64,000 nucleotides of DNA from Symsagittifera roscoffensis (taxonomy: Eukaryota; Xenacoelomorpha; Acoela; Convolutidae): positions 22,183,789-22,247,788 of the forward strand of contig NC_087062.1 of NCBI RefSeq assembly GCF_963678635.1, read 5' to 3'. The notes below the pieces were generated by a model that was not told where the DNA came from, ran no database searches, and was given only the letters and a program-made list of their open reading frames with translations. A program made the translations under genes and the position numbers. This document shows, in pieces, positions 1-11,205 of this stretch (within the stretch, counting starts at the first letter, position 1; every line of letters starts with the position of its first letter).

Positions 1-365
1 CCATGGCAATCTGCGATCAGTTCCGTTTCCGTTCTTGCTTTCATCACGACATTCCCAAACAATATCGTCAATTGCTTGTGTTGTCTCTCTAGGGTTTTCA
101 CACAACCCAGACCTCCACACACGTGACCTTCCAGTCCACAGACTTCCGCCAGACAGCTGCCAGGTTTAACCCAGTCTTCTGGTCCCCAGCCAGGCAACTC
201 CACTTTGTCTTCCCCGTTGTTCCTAGAGGCTGTTATCATCACACTATACATGATATTCAGGTCACGCAAGTTACAGTCTGAATTCAGCTCCCTCTGCACG
301 TCTTGTGTCGCCCGTAATATCGAGTCAATATTGGGACTAGGACACCATGATGGTCTCATCAGTTC
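1..365 (-). pseudogene. Unrecognised cysteine-rich ORF, cut by window edge
   Basis: An open frame of about 121 codons runs on the minus strand from 365 to the left edge of the window. It follows a TGA at 366-368, so its N-terminus is missing or out of frame. Seven cysteines are visible, several in the form CGGLGC, and the helix-like stretch near the window edge has no long hydrophobic segment. It lies in the same frame as the ORF ending at 534, with stops in between, so it may be the continuation of that protein or the next gene of the block. I do not recognise the family. A retroelement or viral structural protein is possible, but nothing here proves it. Confidence 0.35.
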
Positions 366-533
366 TCACACTACCATCTAGCTCGTTCTCAGTAGTCCAT
401 CTGAGAATCCCAACCCAAACTCCACTCTTTTGTCAAATTTTAGTACGGAAGGTGCAGTCACCTCTTCTTCCAAGACCAGTCCCAATTTGGTCTGTGGATT
501 ATTAGCGCTCTTAATTGTTACAATTCTCGACGT

Positions 534-1355
534 TCAGAATCTTAGCAACACTGCCTGCTCGTAATCGAAGAAGCAATCGCGTATGTCTTCACTCAGGAAA
601 GGGTTGTACGCTATCCCTATGATTCCGGACACATAGCTGTATGACTTCTTCTTGATCGGTCCACAGTACTCACTGGATTTCGGTAGTGCCCCCATAGATT
701 CTTTAGTGAGTCTCAGCTCCTTGTTTGAAAATCTCCTGATTTCGTCTATCTTTCTCATGGGCTCTAGCTCCTCAAGTTCTTTCATATTCACCTTCATCGG
801 CTTGCTTTGATGCATCTCCAGCAGTGCCAGCAAGAGTAAGACTTTTGCTCGTTCATCACCCTCCCTCAACATCTTGGCACAGGTGTTCAATGCTGGTACT
901 GAAATCTGCTCTATCAGGAATCGAATGAAACAGAGAGCGTCTTTCCGCTTCGCGCACGCTACTGCTGCTCCCTCTTGGGTTATCAGATCCCTCAGGTTTC
1001 TCATAAGGAAAACTTTCTCTTCTTTTGACCTTTTCCTTTCTTCTGAGTCATATTCCCCGCGAGTCAATCCCATCATGCACCAGGCGAACCTCAGTTGTAA
1101 TTCGGTTCTTACGTAGGGTACTGCCATGAGAGCGTGTATTCTCGGCGCAGTCCTCATTTCCTCTTCGAAGTACTTCAACACCACTGCTTTCCATGGAAGG
1201 CTCACTAACATCTCGATCGTTTCCGCCTGCATCTCGGATGACGCTAAAGTTCCATACGCCTTGTTGCATGGCTTCTTCCGCTTGACGGCTTCCTCCCTGT
1301 CCGTCATCTCCTTCTGACATATCCTTCTTTGAGCTCGAGGGTCCTTGCTTCTCAT
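534..1355 (-). pseudogene. Unrecognised helical ORF of the left-edge block
   Basis: This 273-codon frame overlaps the previous frame (1048-2223) by about 300 bp. The convincing protein-like part starts near 1330: a helix-rich sequence with LPWKAVVLKYFEEEMRTAP, then charged helices with many Leu, Lys and Glu residues. The simplest reading is one gag-like or nucleoprotein-like chain that changes frame around 1300-1340, by mutation or programmed shift. No zinc knuckle, protease or enzyme motif is visible. Its higher GC content and minus orientation match the Gypsy-3 element at the right edge, which suggests but does not show that it is the gag of a second copy of that family. Confidence 0.4.
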
Positions 1356-2223
1356 TGTCGGTCCCTTCCGGAAATTTCGGTATGATCAGTGTGCCTGCTG
1401 ATCCATCTTCCTCTTCTCCATGGACCACTTTGATTTCCTCGCAGCCGAAGGGTGCTAGGAAGGTTCTCGCCTGCAGTGTTCCTCCTACTTTCAATTCCGA
1501 TTTCACACTAGTCAGGATCAAGGAGGCCTCAGACAGTTCGGTCCTGCCTCTCATCTTCATAGGAGCTAAGCCTAATCCCGCCCATTCCTCGTCAAATCTT
1601 CCAGGCTTGGGAGTCGCGGCGTTGCTTATTCGCCTTCTCGTCGCTTGATCCGTATAGGCAAATCGTGTGTATTGTAACACGGCGGCATTTCTCCCCACGA
1701 AGTATGGATCCATCTTTCCCACGAAATTCCCTATTCTCCTTTCATTGGTTTCAAATGCTCTCAACCTAGGAGTTTGTACCACGGAGACTGCTCCGAGCAA
1801 CATCCTTCTTATCAGAGGGAATTCAGGGATTTCTTCCGGCAGCTCATCATAATCACCCCAATCCTTCGCCTCTTCTCTCACCTTGTGATATGCGGCAGTG
1901 AGACGAGGCACTCTGGTTATCTCACTATTCGTTTTATCATAGGGTCTCAGATTCCAAAGCTTCGTAAAAACCTCGATGTGTCCTCTTTCTACTTCTCCCA
2001 TGCGATCACGGAAGTGATCGTCAAAATTGATGACCACCATTTCTGGCTCTGATATTTTCACAAACAACAGATCTTCGCTCATGAGCTCCCGCAACACGTG
2101 ATGCTCACACCAGTTCAGCGCACTACCGTCCACTGCTGATATGAGGTTCAGGTGCAGCACCGACCTCCTGTACGCCTCCAGCTTGACATCAGGGAACGCA
2201 AATGAATGTGACTGCTGGTCCAT
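1048..2223 (-). pseudogene. Unrecognised ORF of the left-edge block, gag- or nucleoprotein-like
   Basis: This frame of 391 codons is the longest in the block. Residues 1-230 look like a folded acidic/hydrophobic domain with several Tyr-Phe-Pro clusters (for example MDPYFVGRNAAVLQYTRFAY near residue 170). Residues 290-330 are low-complexity Ser/Gly/Glu/Asp. After about residue 300 the neighbouring frame (1355 to 534) looks more protein-like, so the true product probably shifts frame there. The start overlaps the end of the 2189-2482 ORF, again in a different frame. I see no CCHC knuckle. It could be retrotransposon gag or an old virus-derived structural gene; sequence alone does not decide. 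Confidence 0.4.
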
Positions 2224-2482
2224 AGATCACTGTCACAAACTCCGTGGCCCCTCTGATCAACGCTAAGGGATCAGTCCTCATGCCCAAGCACAGATCGGTT
2301 AATAAGGGCATGCCCCCAACATGTCGTCTCACATCTTCCTCTCTCTCTATAGTCTCATCTTCTCCCGTTCCAAAGCGATTTTGTTGTAGGAGATATTGGA
2401 TAAGAGTGTGTCTCAGGTCTCTTATCTTATTCCACGAGTCCGTGGCTTTCTTCATGTCCAATTTTCTCACCCTTTCCTTCAT
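2189..2482 (-). pseudogene. N-terminal part of the left-edge ORF block
   Basis: A 97-codon frame begins at an ATG on the minus strand and overlaps the start of the 2223-1048 frame by 35 bp. The first 30 residues are basic and helical; a hydrophobic stretch lies at about residues 75-95. It probably forms the N-terminus of the same protein, separated by a one-base indel. The sequence just upstream (2483-2750) is AT-rich, and no long terminal repeat or primer-binding site can be seen, so the 5' end of this possible element is truncated at the Artemis pseudogene. Confidence 0.35.
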
Positions 2483-2754
2483 CTGCTCTGGACAACTTTT
2501 TGACTTGAAAATTGGCTCTACTTAAGCTAACTTTTATTGTTTTTTGGATCCACTCGTGTAATCTTAATTATGCGCCCCAAATGAAAAAAAAATATTGGCT
2601 GTATAAATTAACCAAGGATAGATGCTTACACTCAAAACGAGCTGATAACGATCAAAATGTGCTGGTCCTCTCCTTTCATAAAAACTATAGAAATGTATCG
2701 TCAATCCTCATTTTTTTAACTCACTGTTCATACCTCCTTTTCCATTCTATAATT

Positions 2755-4200
2755 ATGTCAGAATTTGCCGGTCCAATATCAGAACTTCCTGGGGTTTCAA
2801 TTGATCGCTTCAATGGTGACAACCTCGAATCTATGGTTTATTTTCTTTCGCACTGTCATACAAATCACATGGTGGGCCTTAATGAGCCTGAGCTCTTCGA
2901 AAGGTTAAAACACTATAATTTGAAAATTTATGTCATAAAGTTTCGGCTGCTTTGTTGAGTGTATTGCCGCTTTATGTTCATTTGACTCCATATATAGTAC
3001 CTGTGGATTCAGATAAAGAGACAACATTGAATGTTTCATTAGAAGGGGACAAGACTCATACCCTAACTGTCACTCTTATTCCTGCTGGTCACTGCCCATG
3101 TTCAGTAATGTTCTTACTTGTTTCCAAAGAAAAATCTGTTCTTTTTACTGGCAATTTCAGATGGCAATTTGGTCATACGAAGCGAATCAATCATCTTTTC
3201 GACGATTTACAGGAAGCTGCTGTTCGGAATTTTGATATTATTTACATCGACACAACGTTTTGCAAAACAGATTCCAACTTCATACGTTGTACGGAGAGCT
3301 GTCTTTCAGCCATCTTTCAAGCCGTGTCCGCATGGCTCTGTTAATTTTAAAATAATGTGGTCCATTTTTGTAACAAAACTCGCTACGGTTATGAGTTTTT
3401 GATGAAAGAGCTTGCACTTAGATTCAACACTAAAGTTCACGTTTCATTATGTCAGTATCAACTGTACAAATTTGTTTCGTCAATTCAAAATTGTCTCACC
3501 TTAAATGGCGAAAGTACCAAAATCCCTTTCTGCAAGCCGTCGTCTGCGCCTGTGAACTTAAAACTGCCTTGCAAGCCTCGCATCCCAAGATCAGAAGTGC
3601 TTACAATCATTCCAACTGCAATGTTCTTCACTAAAAACGAGATAATGCCTGGGAGATTAGTTAAAGCAGTGTCTGAGAGAACCATTCGGTGCTGTTTTTC
3701 TTTGCACTCTTCAGCTGCCGAAATAATTGATTTCCTTGCGAGTCTGCAGTTCGTAAGTATTACACCCTTCGTTTGTCCGGATAGAGATACTCCACTTGAC
3801 TCGGTGAAAGTTTTTATTTTGAATACTCTCAAACATTAACATCCAAACACGTCAAACGAATCGAGTACAAAGTGGTGGAAAGAGAAAATTAAATTCAATA
3901 AGAGAGGTAAACGCAAACTTTATCTGGAGAAAATTTCAACAAACACACCAGACTACGAATACCTTAGTGAGCGATTAAGACAACAAAGACGCATTGTCGA
4001 AGGAGGAGTTTTCGAGGGAAAAGATTCAGAAACAGTCAAAATAGCCGAGGAGACAATTATTTCAACAAAAACACCAGATTATGAATACCATAGTGAGCCC
4101 CTGAGACAACACAGACGCTTTGTCGAAACAGGAGATTTCGAGGAAAAAGATTCAGAAAAAAAAAACAGAAAAATTGATTCATTTGCTCAACAATATTTAA
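2755..4200 (+). pseudogene. DCLRE1C: Artemis (DCLRE1C) nuclease, intronless broken copy
   Basis: Artemis is the metallo-beta-lactamase/beta-CASP nuclease that trims DNA ends in non-homologous end joining. The translated sequence aligns end to end with the catalytic region: ISIDRF, SHCHxxH, PAGHCPxSVMF, TGxFR, DTTFC and YGYEF appear in family order, followed by the CFSxHSS segment and an acidic tail. No intron is seen over about 1.4 kb, which suggests a retrocopy. Lesions: a one-base deletion near 2931, in-frame TAA at 3342 and 3348, and TAA at 3837. Two metal-binding aspartates read as Asn (HCHTNH for HxHxDH, and TGNFR for TGDFR), so even a repaired frame would lack key ligands. A TATAAAT box lies at 2602, 147 bp upstream of the ATG. 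No poly(A) tract or target duplication could be fixed. Confidence 0.85.
3935..4186 (+). repeat. 126-bp in-frame tandem duplication in the Artemis tail
   Basis: The segment from 3935 is repeated from 4061 at a spacing of exactly 126 bp (42 codons). Both copies encode TPDYEY followed by a basic LRQxRR stretch and an acidic FExKDSE end. Because the period is a multiple of three and both copies stay open, the duplication probably arose while the gene was still coding. Confidence 0.7.
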
Positions 4201-4329
4201 AAAAATATTTTACTTTTTGTTTTGTATTTTTTAGTTACCGCTTGTATACGTTGTTCCTTTCAGTTTTAATTAAACGAGGGTTTTTAATCCAGTTTTCAGA
4301 CGACATTTCAGTTCAGTTTTCAAAAAACA

Positions 4330-4600
4330 CAATCGAGCCGTCCTTTATCGCGTCTCAAATGCTGATGAGTGCGATGATAATTTCTCAACCAACTGAACCA
4401 TCTCATCTCAAATACTAATGAGTGACTTAGCTGCCATTCCAAACTGAATCATCTCATCTCAAACACTGATGATGATTTCTTATACATAACTGAACCTTCT
4501 CATCTCAAATACTGATGAGTGACTTAACTGCCCCCATTTCAAACATGAACTGTCATTTCAAACCCTGAACTGCTATTTCAAACCCATTTCAAACTAAAAC
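4330..4600. repeat. Imperfect minisatellite with CATCTCATCTCAAA units
   Basis: Four to five diverged copies of a unit containing CTGAACCATCTCATCTCAAA followed by TACTGATGAGTGACTTA lie in tandem. They degrade at the right end into shorter CATTTCAAAC units. No coding potential is apparent. Confidence 0.6.
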
Positions 4601-4774
4601 GAAAAATTTGACATCCGCATAGTCAACCAATGTTTTAAGATTGGTTTGTGGATTCCGCTGACAAATGGACAAGTCCCTTTGTGTCCAAATTGCGCGTTCC
4701 TATAGTTAATAAATCAAATAATCCACCTCTAGCTTTTGATTGTTCATATGCAAGTTCAGTATTGAACAAAAATG

Positions 4775-4985
4775 GGGAATCCACTCACATTTTGCGGAAT
4801 CCGCTTACATTTGCGGATTCCGCATACAAATTTTGCGGATTCCACTTACATTTTGCGGAATCAATTTACAGTTGCAGAATCCGGAACAACTAGCTATATT
4901 TGCTTGTTGCTGAATCCGCAACAAAACAAATGTGCCGACAAAATTTACGTTACAGGTATATGTATGCGGAATCCACTGAAATTTT
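4775..4985. repeat. TTTTGCGGAATCC minisatellite
   Basis: About six imperfect units of 22-26 bp built on TTTTGCGGATTCCRCTTACA lie between 4775 and 4895, with a stray unit near 4970. Short ORFs across it in both strands are by-products of the repeat. Confidence 0.6.
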
Positions 4986-5375
4986 GTTTGAGGAATCGAC
5001 TTACATTTTGGAACATATTTTAAGACTTGTCTCTGCAATCCAGGAACATACAGACACAAAATTGTGCTCCTATTCAGTGCACAGTTTGGCCACGTAATGA
5101 AAATCGATATAAATGGATTCTGTTGTTAGTAATATTTGGTTGAAAAGGAAACCAAATTAATGTGATTTGAAAAATAAAATTTATTCAAAATTGATTGTAC
5201 TGATTTTTTAAACTAGATTTTGTATCAAACTACATCGATCTTAAATAGATCAAACTTATTTTTTTCAGGATTTTGCTACATGATATGCATAAAAGTCGTT
5301 GCAATGCATTTCTCGTCAGCAGGGGAAGACTGTCGATGGGACACTTGCCTCCTTTGTTTTATATTATATATGACC

Positions 5376-5512
5376 GGGGGGGGAGGCAATTGTTAAGAAT
5401 GGGGGGGGGGGTCAATTGTTTTTTAAGAATGGGGGGGGGGTCAATTGTTTTTTAAGAATGGGGGGGGGGGGGTCAATTTTTTTTTAAGAATGGGGGGGGC
5501 AATTGTTAAATA
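5376..5512. repeat. G-run minisatellite
   Basis: Five units of the form AATG-G(8-13)-TCAATTGTTTTTTAA follow each other. Each unit carries an uninterrupted G run of eight to thirteen bases, so the top strand could form G-quadruplexes. The small plus-strand ORF through it is not a gene. Confidence 0.75.
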
Positions 5513-5664
5513 GATTAAATAACGCATTTTCGAGCAATCAGATTACAGCAAACTCGAATTTGAAATGAAATGCTCTTGTGCTATTTACTGCTTGTGTTAA
5601 TAGGGGTGGCGAATCTTATGTAGATACCAAAGGGAGTGCGATTGTTGAGTAGATTTAGGGGGTT

Positions 5665-5765
5665 GGACGCCTTCCCCTCAGGGATTTGACCCCCTGCCGA
5701 CCCAAAGGTCCCCCTTTGTACTATTTCGAGATGACCATATTTGTTGACGGACCCTAAAAACTTTC
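5665..5765 (+). repeat. Dispersed repeat, second copy at 50838-50942
   Basis: CCCCTCAGGGATTTGAC followed by about 80 bp (through GTACTATTT and GGCCCTAA/GGACCCTAA) recurs in the same orientation at 50838-50942 with many substitutions. It is an old interspersed repeat fragment. Confidence 0.55.
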
Positions 5766-6954
5766 TGAAGGCGCTTTCGGCTCCATTATATGCTTATTTT
5801 TTAAGGGGGGAGCGCGCGCCAAAAAAATGCGATTTTCGGTCAAAAGTTCTCAAAATGTGGCTAAAAACTTCCTTTTTAGCCTTTCTTTTAAATTTTGCCT
5901 GCGGCGCAAAAAATTTGGCCAAAACAGAGTCTGTTTTTTAATGCTTAGGGGAGTTCGGAAAATCAATATGGTCGACCTAAAAAAAGGCCGACAAAATTTT
6001 CGAAAATATTTTGAAAATCCCCCCCTTGAGAAAATTCAGATCCACCCCTGTATAAGTCGATTTTTCTGGGGTTTAATTTTCAATTGAAGAAGTGACTAAT
6101 CGCCCCCTTACAATTTGTTCACAGAGCGCTGAAATTTAAGTTGCGTCCACTAAAAGCTCTTTTTTGATATATTTTTTTATTTATTAAAACAGAGTTAGCG
6201 ATACTTTTATTCACAGAAATATCTTCATTGTTCACACAATTCTACCATCTCCAATAAAAAAAACCCTTCAGAAAACTCTTTAGCTTTTATCTGTCAATTT
6301 CTGACTATGTGAAGTCACATTAAATACCACTTTGTTTTTCTACATTCGAAAATAATTTAAGATATACGAGACATGTTATCAGAGATCAACTTAAATGTCA
6401 ACTTAAAAAGGACAAATAATTTGAAAAACGAGACTTCAAAGACTTACTGAAGTAGCTTTTGTCTAGCAAGACAAACAGTGCTGACCTAATTTGGACTGAC
6501 AAATTTGAATTTTGTTTGGAAAAAAATAGTTTTAGCTGAATCATTTCATTGAATAGTCGCTATCTCAATTAAATCTGTCTGAAATAATCAACGATAACAG
6601 TTCCACCGGTGAAAATTTAATGAGTTCTTTGGATTCTTTACTCAGAGCACGTCAATTTCTTTTTGGTTTTGGTTAAAGAGTGCGGATCAACTTAAAATTT
6701 GCCGCTCCCCTTTTAAGAAACGTGGAGGATGATTGTTAAATAGACTAATAGTCCCTCTCTATTGTTGAATCGGTTTCACGAAAAGTTTTTTTCATCCAAA
6801 ATCAAATTCTACTAGCTAGCCCATTTACGTTTTGAGTTTTGGGCATTGAAGTTAGCAACAGTGACAAAATAATTCTTTAGCAATAAAAAAGGTCTCTTTG
6901 TATTTCATTTTAATTTTTTGTTCGAAAAGATGTTTGTCATTGTTTAGATTCCAA
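5766..6954. other. Non-coding AT-rich stretch
   Basis: No convincing gene. It holds homopolymer-rich sequence (CCCCCCC near 6020) and AT-rich DNA. Short ORFs at 5741-6087 lack protein character. Confidence 0.5.
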
Positions 6955-7099
6955 ATGAAAATGACCATCATCACCGTGCTTCTGCTCTTTTTATTGGCTG
7001 CTTCAGTCTTGACTCGTGAGGACTGCAATTCGGACAAGGAGTGCAACAGTAGTTTCTACTGCCAGAATTCATTGCAGAAATGTATAAGGAAGATACCTT
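6955..7099 (+). pseudogene. 5' half of a small secreted cysteine-rich protein gene
   Basis: ATG at 6955 opens a frame with a clear signal peptide (basic start, then a Leu/Ala-rich core to about residue 20), followed by four cysteines spaced 5, 5 and 6 residues apart. The in-frame codons upstream of 6955 do not look like a signal sequence, so this Met is preferred. The frame runs into a 4307-bp insertion at 7100 and stops soon after. The 3' half lies at 11407-11515. The cysteine spacing recalls the first cysteine-rich region of Dickkopf-like and other small secreted proteins, but this is a weak resemblance and the function is unknown. Confidence 0.6.
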
Positions 7100-7116
7100 C
7101 CCGAGTCGAGATTTTT

Positions 7117-7690
7117 CAACTAATTTGAAGCAAGATTTGAGCGATTTGAGCGGTTTTTTTAGACAATTACGCTCAAGATCTTGCTTCAAAATGAGCGGTT
7201 AGAGCGGTTTTTGAACGGTTTATCTAAAAAAACCGCTCAAAAACCGCGCAAGATTTGAACGGTTTTAAGCGGTTTATCTAAAAAAACCGCTCAAAAACCG
7301 CGCGAGATTTGAGCGGTTTTTGAGCGGTTTATCTAGAAAAACCGCTCAAAAACCGTTCAAATCTTGCGCGGTTTTTGAGCGGTTTTTTAGATAAACCGTT
7401 CAAAAACCGCTCAAACCGCTCATTTCGGAGCAAGATTTGGAGCGTAATTGTCTAAAAAAACCGCTCTAACCGCTCAAATCCTGCGCGGTTTTTGAGCGGT
7501 TTTTTTAGATAAACCGTTCAAAAACCGCTCAAACCGCTCATTTCGAAGCAAGATTTTGAGCGTAATTGTCTAAAAAAACCGCTCAAACCACTCAAATCTT
7601 GAGCGGTTTTTTGTGCGTTTTGTTTTTAAATCGCTCAAAAACCGCTCATTTTGAAGCACGATTTTGAGCGCAATCGTCTAAAAAACCGCT
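7117..7690. repeat. Alternating inverted AAACCGCTC repeats, left end of FB-1
   Basis: GAGCGGTTTTT and its complement AAAAACCGCTC alternate about every 30-70 bp, often joined by TTTAGATAAACC or CAAGATTTGAGCG. Single strands would fold into a series of hairpins. The matching right-end array is at 11206-11400. Confidence 0.8.
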
Positions 7691-9206
7691 CAAATCTTGC
7701 TTCGAAAGAGGCGAACACTCTCAAATTGGTATCCCTTCTCGAGAAGACAGCAGGCATGGAAGATTCTCTAACAAAACCGTCGAGCAAAAACCGTCGAGCG
7801 GACTGAAAAAAAAGAAAGAACTTGATATGCGAGCAATCGCATGCAGCCCACTCTAGCACAGCGCGACATAATTTTTTCTAGAACTACAGCAACTTGATGC
7901 CAGGCTAAAGCAATAATGCATAAAAAAAGTTACATTACGATCGAGGCTACATGTTCAACACGCCTTAAGAAACAGACGATATATTTTTCTGCTATTTAGC
8001 TGCGAAATTTTTTATTAGCTTAAAATAACGCTCTTAAAAGCTCTTCCAAAATTTGGTTTAAAAAAACCGATTGGTCAATTGCCCAGCCGGGATTATCAAA
8101 CAGAACCTTGAAGCTGCAGTTTTTTTAAGTTCGAATTTTTAATTAGAACTTTAAGCGCACTGAATTAACCAAGAAAAAAGTATAAAAGAGCAAGCGAATG
8201 CAAAATACTCTAGTACAAAATGGTCTAATTTCGCTCAGCACTAGTCGTTTGATGCCTCGCTTTTGATGCTATGCTTAAAAAAATTAGATTTTTTAAATCA
8301 CGTTGCTCTTAAAATTATCAATGAAAATTATTTCTGTAGTTGAAAAGACGAAGAAATTGAAAAGACGAAGAAAAACACTCAATTACGAAAGGAGTGCACC
8401 AAATCCACCTCAGTCGCGCGGAAAACAATCTTGGTCGCGCCTTCTCCACCTCGGTCTGGAAAGTCGCGCCGTATCCACCTCAGTCGCGAGGAATACAATT
8501 TTGGTCGCGCCGTCTCCACTTCGGTCTGGAAAGACGCGCTGTATCCACCTCAGTCGCGAGGAATATAATCTTGGTCGCGCCGTCTCCACCTCGGTCTGGA
8601 AAGTCGCACTGTATCCACCTCAGTCGCGAGGAACTTAATTCTGGTCGCGCCATCTCCACTTCGGTCTGGAAAGTAGCGCCGTCTCCACCTCGGTCGCGAA
8701 ATCCCTGAAAAACCTGAGGGCGCAACGTTTCCTGAGTCGCACCGTATCCACCAGGGTCGAGAAATCCCTGAAAAACTTTCATTAAGTTGCGCCGTCTCCA
8801 TGTTGGTCTGGAAAGTCGCGCCGTCTCCATCTTGTTCTGGAAAGTCTGGAAATAGCTAGGTTTGGTCGCGCCATTTCCTGACACGCAGGGTTGCGCCATA
8901 TCCGCCTAGGTCGCGAAAGTCGCGCCTTAGTTTTTCGGTCGCGAAAGTCTGGAAATGGCAACTCTTGGTCGCGAGAGTCTGGACATACCAAATATGAGTA
9001 GCGATGGTTTGGTCGCGCCACCTCTGCTTCGGCGCGATAGTCGCAACGGATCATCATAGTCGCAAAAGTCTGGAAATGCCATGTTTTGGTCGCCAAAGCC
9101 TGGAGATGCCTAATTTTGGTCTGGAAAGTCTGGAAATGCCAAAGATTTGTCGCGAAAGTATGGACATGAGTTTGGGACCTCGACCCGGGAAGACCGCTCA
9201 AAAACC
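7691..9206. repeat. FB-1 internal module, first tandem copy
   Basis: The module starts at TCTTGCTTCGAAAGAGGCG and contains a 0.7-kb non-repetitive segment (7691-8395), then a GTCGCG-rich array (8396-9190) ending in GGGACCTCGACCCGGG. The second copy begins at about 9211 with near-identical sequence over the 0.7-kb part. Confidence 0.75.
8396..9190. repeat. GTCGCGCC-GTCTGGAAA satellite array
   Basis: Units of about 28-70 bp contain GTCGCGCCGTCTCCACCTCG and GGTCTGGAAA; towards the right the unit becomes GTCGCGAAAGTCTGGACAT. ORFs on both strands here encode only short repeating Arg- or Ser-rich peptides and are not genes. Confidence 0.8.
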
Positions 9207-9210
9207 GCTC

Positions 9211-11205
9211 AAATCTTGCTTCGAAAGAGGCGAACACTCTCAAATTGGTATCCCTTCTCGAGAAGACAGCAGGCATGGAAGATTCTCTAACAAAACCAAA
9301 AAACGTCGAGCAAAAACCGTCGAGCTGACTGAAAAAAAAGAAAGAACTTGATATGCGAGCAATCGCATGCAGCTCACTCTAGCACAGCGCGACATAATTT
9401 TTTCTAGAACTACAGCAACTTGACGCCAGGCTAAAAGCAATAATGCATAAAAAAAGTTACATTACGATCAAAGCTACATGTTCAACATGCCTTAAGAAAC
9501 AGACGATATATTTTTCTGCTATTTAGCTGCCAAATTTTTTATTAGCTTAAAATAACGCTCTTAAAAGCTCTTCCAAAATTTGGTTTAAAAAACCGATTGG
9601 TCAATTGCCAGCCGGGATTATCAAACAGAACCTTGAAGCTGCAGTTTTTTTAAGTTCGAATTTTTAATTAGAACTTTAAGCGCACTGAATTAACCAAGAA
9701 AAAAGTATAAAAAAGCAAGCGAATGCAAAATACTCTAGTACAAAATGGTCTAATTTCGCTCAGCACTAGTCGTTTGATGCCTCGCTTTTGATGCTATGCT
9801 TAAAGAAATTAGATTTTTTAAATCACGTTGCTCTTAAAATTATCAATGAAAATTATTTCTGTAGTTGAAAAGACGAAGAAATTGAAAAGACGAAGAAAAA
9901 CACTCAATTACGAAAGGAGGCATATATGATCTTGGTCGCTCCGTCTCCCACTCGGTCTGGAAAGTCGCGCCGTCTCTGCATTGGTCTCAAATGTCGCGCC
10001 GTCTCCGCCTTGGTCTGTTAAGTCGCGCCGCCTCCGCCTTGGTAGCGAGGAATGATTTCTTGGTCGCGCCGTCTCCGCGATGGTCTGGAAATTGGCACCG
10101 TATCCACCTCAGTCGCGAGGAATATAACCTAGGTCGCGCCGTCTGCACCTCCGTCTGGTAGGTCGCGCCGTCTCCACCTTGGTCTGAAAAGTCGCGCCGT
10201 CTCCACCATGGTCTGGAAAGTCGCACCGTATCCACCTCAATTGCGAGGAACATAATCTTGGTTGCGCCGTTTCCACCTCGGTCTGAAAAGTCGCGCCGTC
10301 TCCGCATTGGTCTGAAAAATCGCCCGTCCCCGCATTGGTCTGAAAAATTGCGCCGTCTCCTCGCTGGTCTGAAAAGTCGCGCCGCCTCCGCATTGGTCTG
10401 AAAAGTCGCCCGTCCCAGCATTGGTCTGGAAAGTTGCACCAAATCCATCTCAGTCGCGCGGAAAACAATCTTGGTCGCGCCTTCTCCACCTCGGTCTGGA
10501 AAGTCGCGCCGTATCCACCTCAGTCGCGAGGAACACAATTTTGGTCGCGCCGTCTCCACTTCGGTCTGGAAAGACGCGCTGTGTCCACCTCAGTCGCGAG
10601 GAATATAATCTTGGTCGCGCCGTCTCCACCTCGGTCTGGAAAGTCGCACTGTATCCACCTCAGTCGCGAGGAACTTAATTCTGGTCGCGCCATCTCCACT
10701 TCGGTCTGGAAAGTAGCACCGTCTCCACCTCGGTCGCGAAATCCCTGAAAAACCTGAGGGCGCACCGTTTCCTGAGTCGCACCGTATCCACCAGGGTCGA
10801 GAAATCCCTGAAAAACTTTCTTTAAGTTGCGCCGTCTCCATGTTGGTCTGGAAAGTCGCGCCGTCTCCATCTTGTTCTGGAAAGTCTGGAAATAGCTAGG
10901 TTTGGTCGCGCCATTTCCTGACACGCAGGGTCGCGCCATATCCGCCTAGGTCGCGAAAGTCGCGCCTTAGTTTTTCGGTCGCGAAAGTCTGGAAAGGGCA
11001 ACTCTTGGTCGCGAGAGTCTGGACATACCAAATATGAGTAGCGATGTTTTGGTCGCGCCACCTCTGCTTCGGCAAAAGGAAACCAAAAGTCTGGAAATGC
11101 CATGTTTTGGTCGCCAAAGCCTGGACATGCCTAATTTTGGTCTGGAAAGTCTGGAAATGCCAAAGATTTGTCGCGAAAGTATGGACATGAGTTTGGGACC
11201 TCGAC
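9211..11205. repeat. FB-1 internal module, second tandem copy with expanded array
   Basis: The 0.7-kb segment repeats at 9211-9918. The array that follows (9925-11205) holds about 500 bp of extra GTCGCGCCGTCTCC units (to about 10440) before it rejoins the first copy at ACCTCAGTCGCG. The expansion shows that unit number changes within these elements. Confidence 0.7.

Noticed and set aside
3342-3350. Alternative genetic code in which TAA is sense
   Set aside because: Other frames in the window use TAA as a normal terminator, and the copy also carries a frameshift, so decay is the simpler reading.
2952-3839. Artemis pieces as exons separated by introns
   Set aside because: The interruptions are single stops or a one-base shift with alignment continuing at the same length; no GT...AG intron fits.
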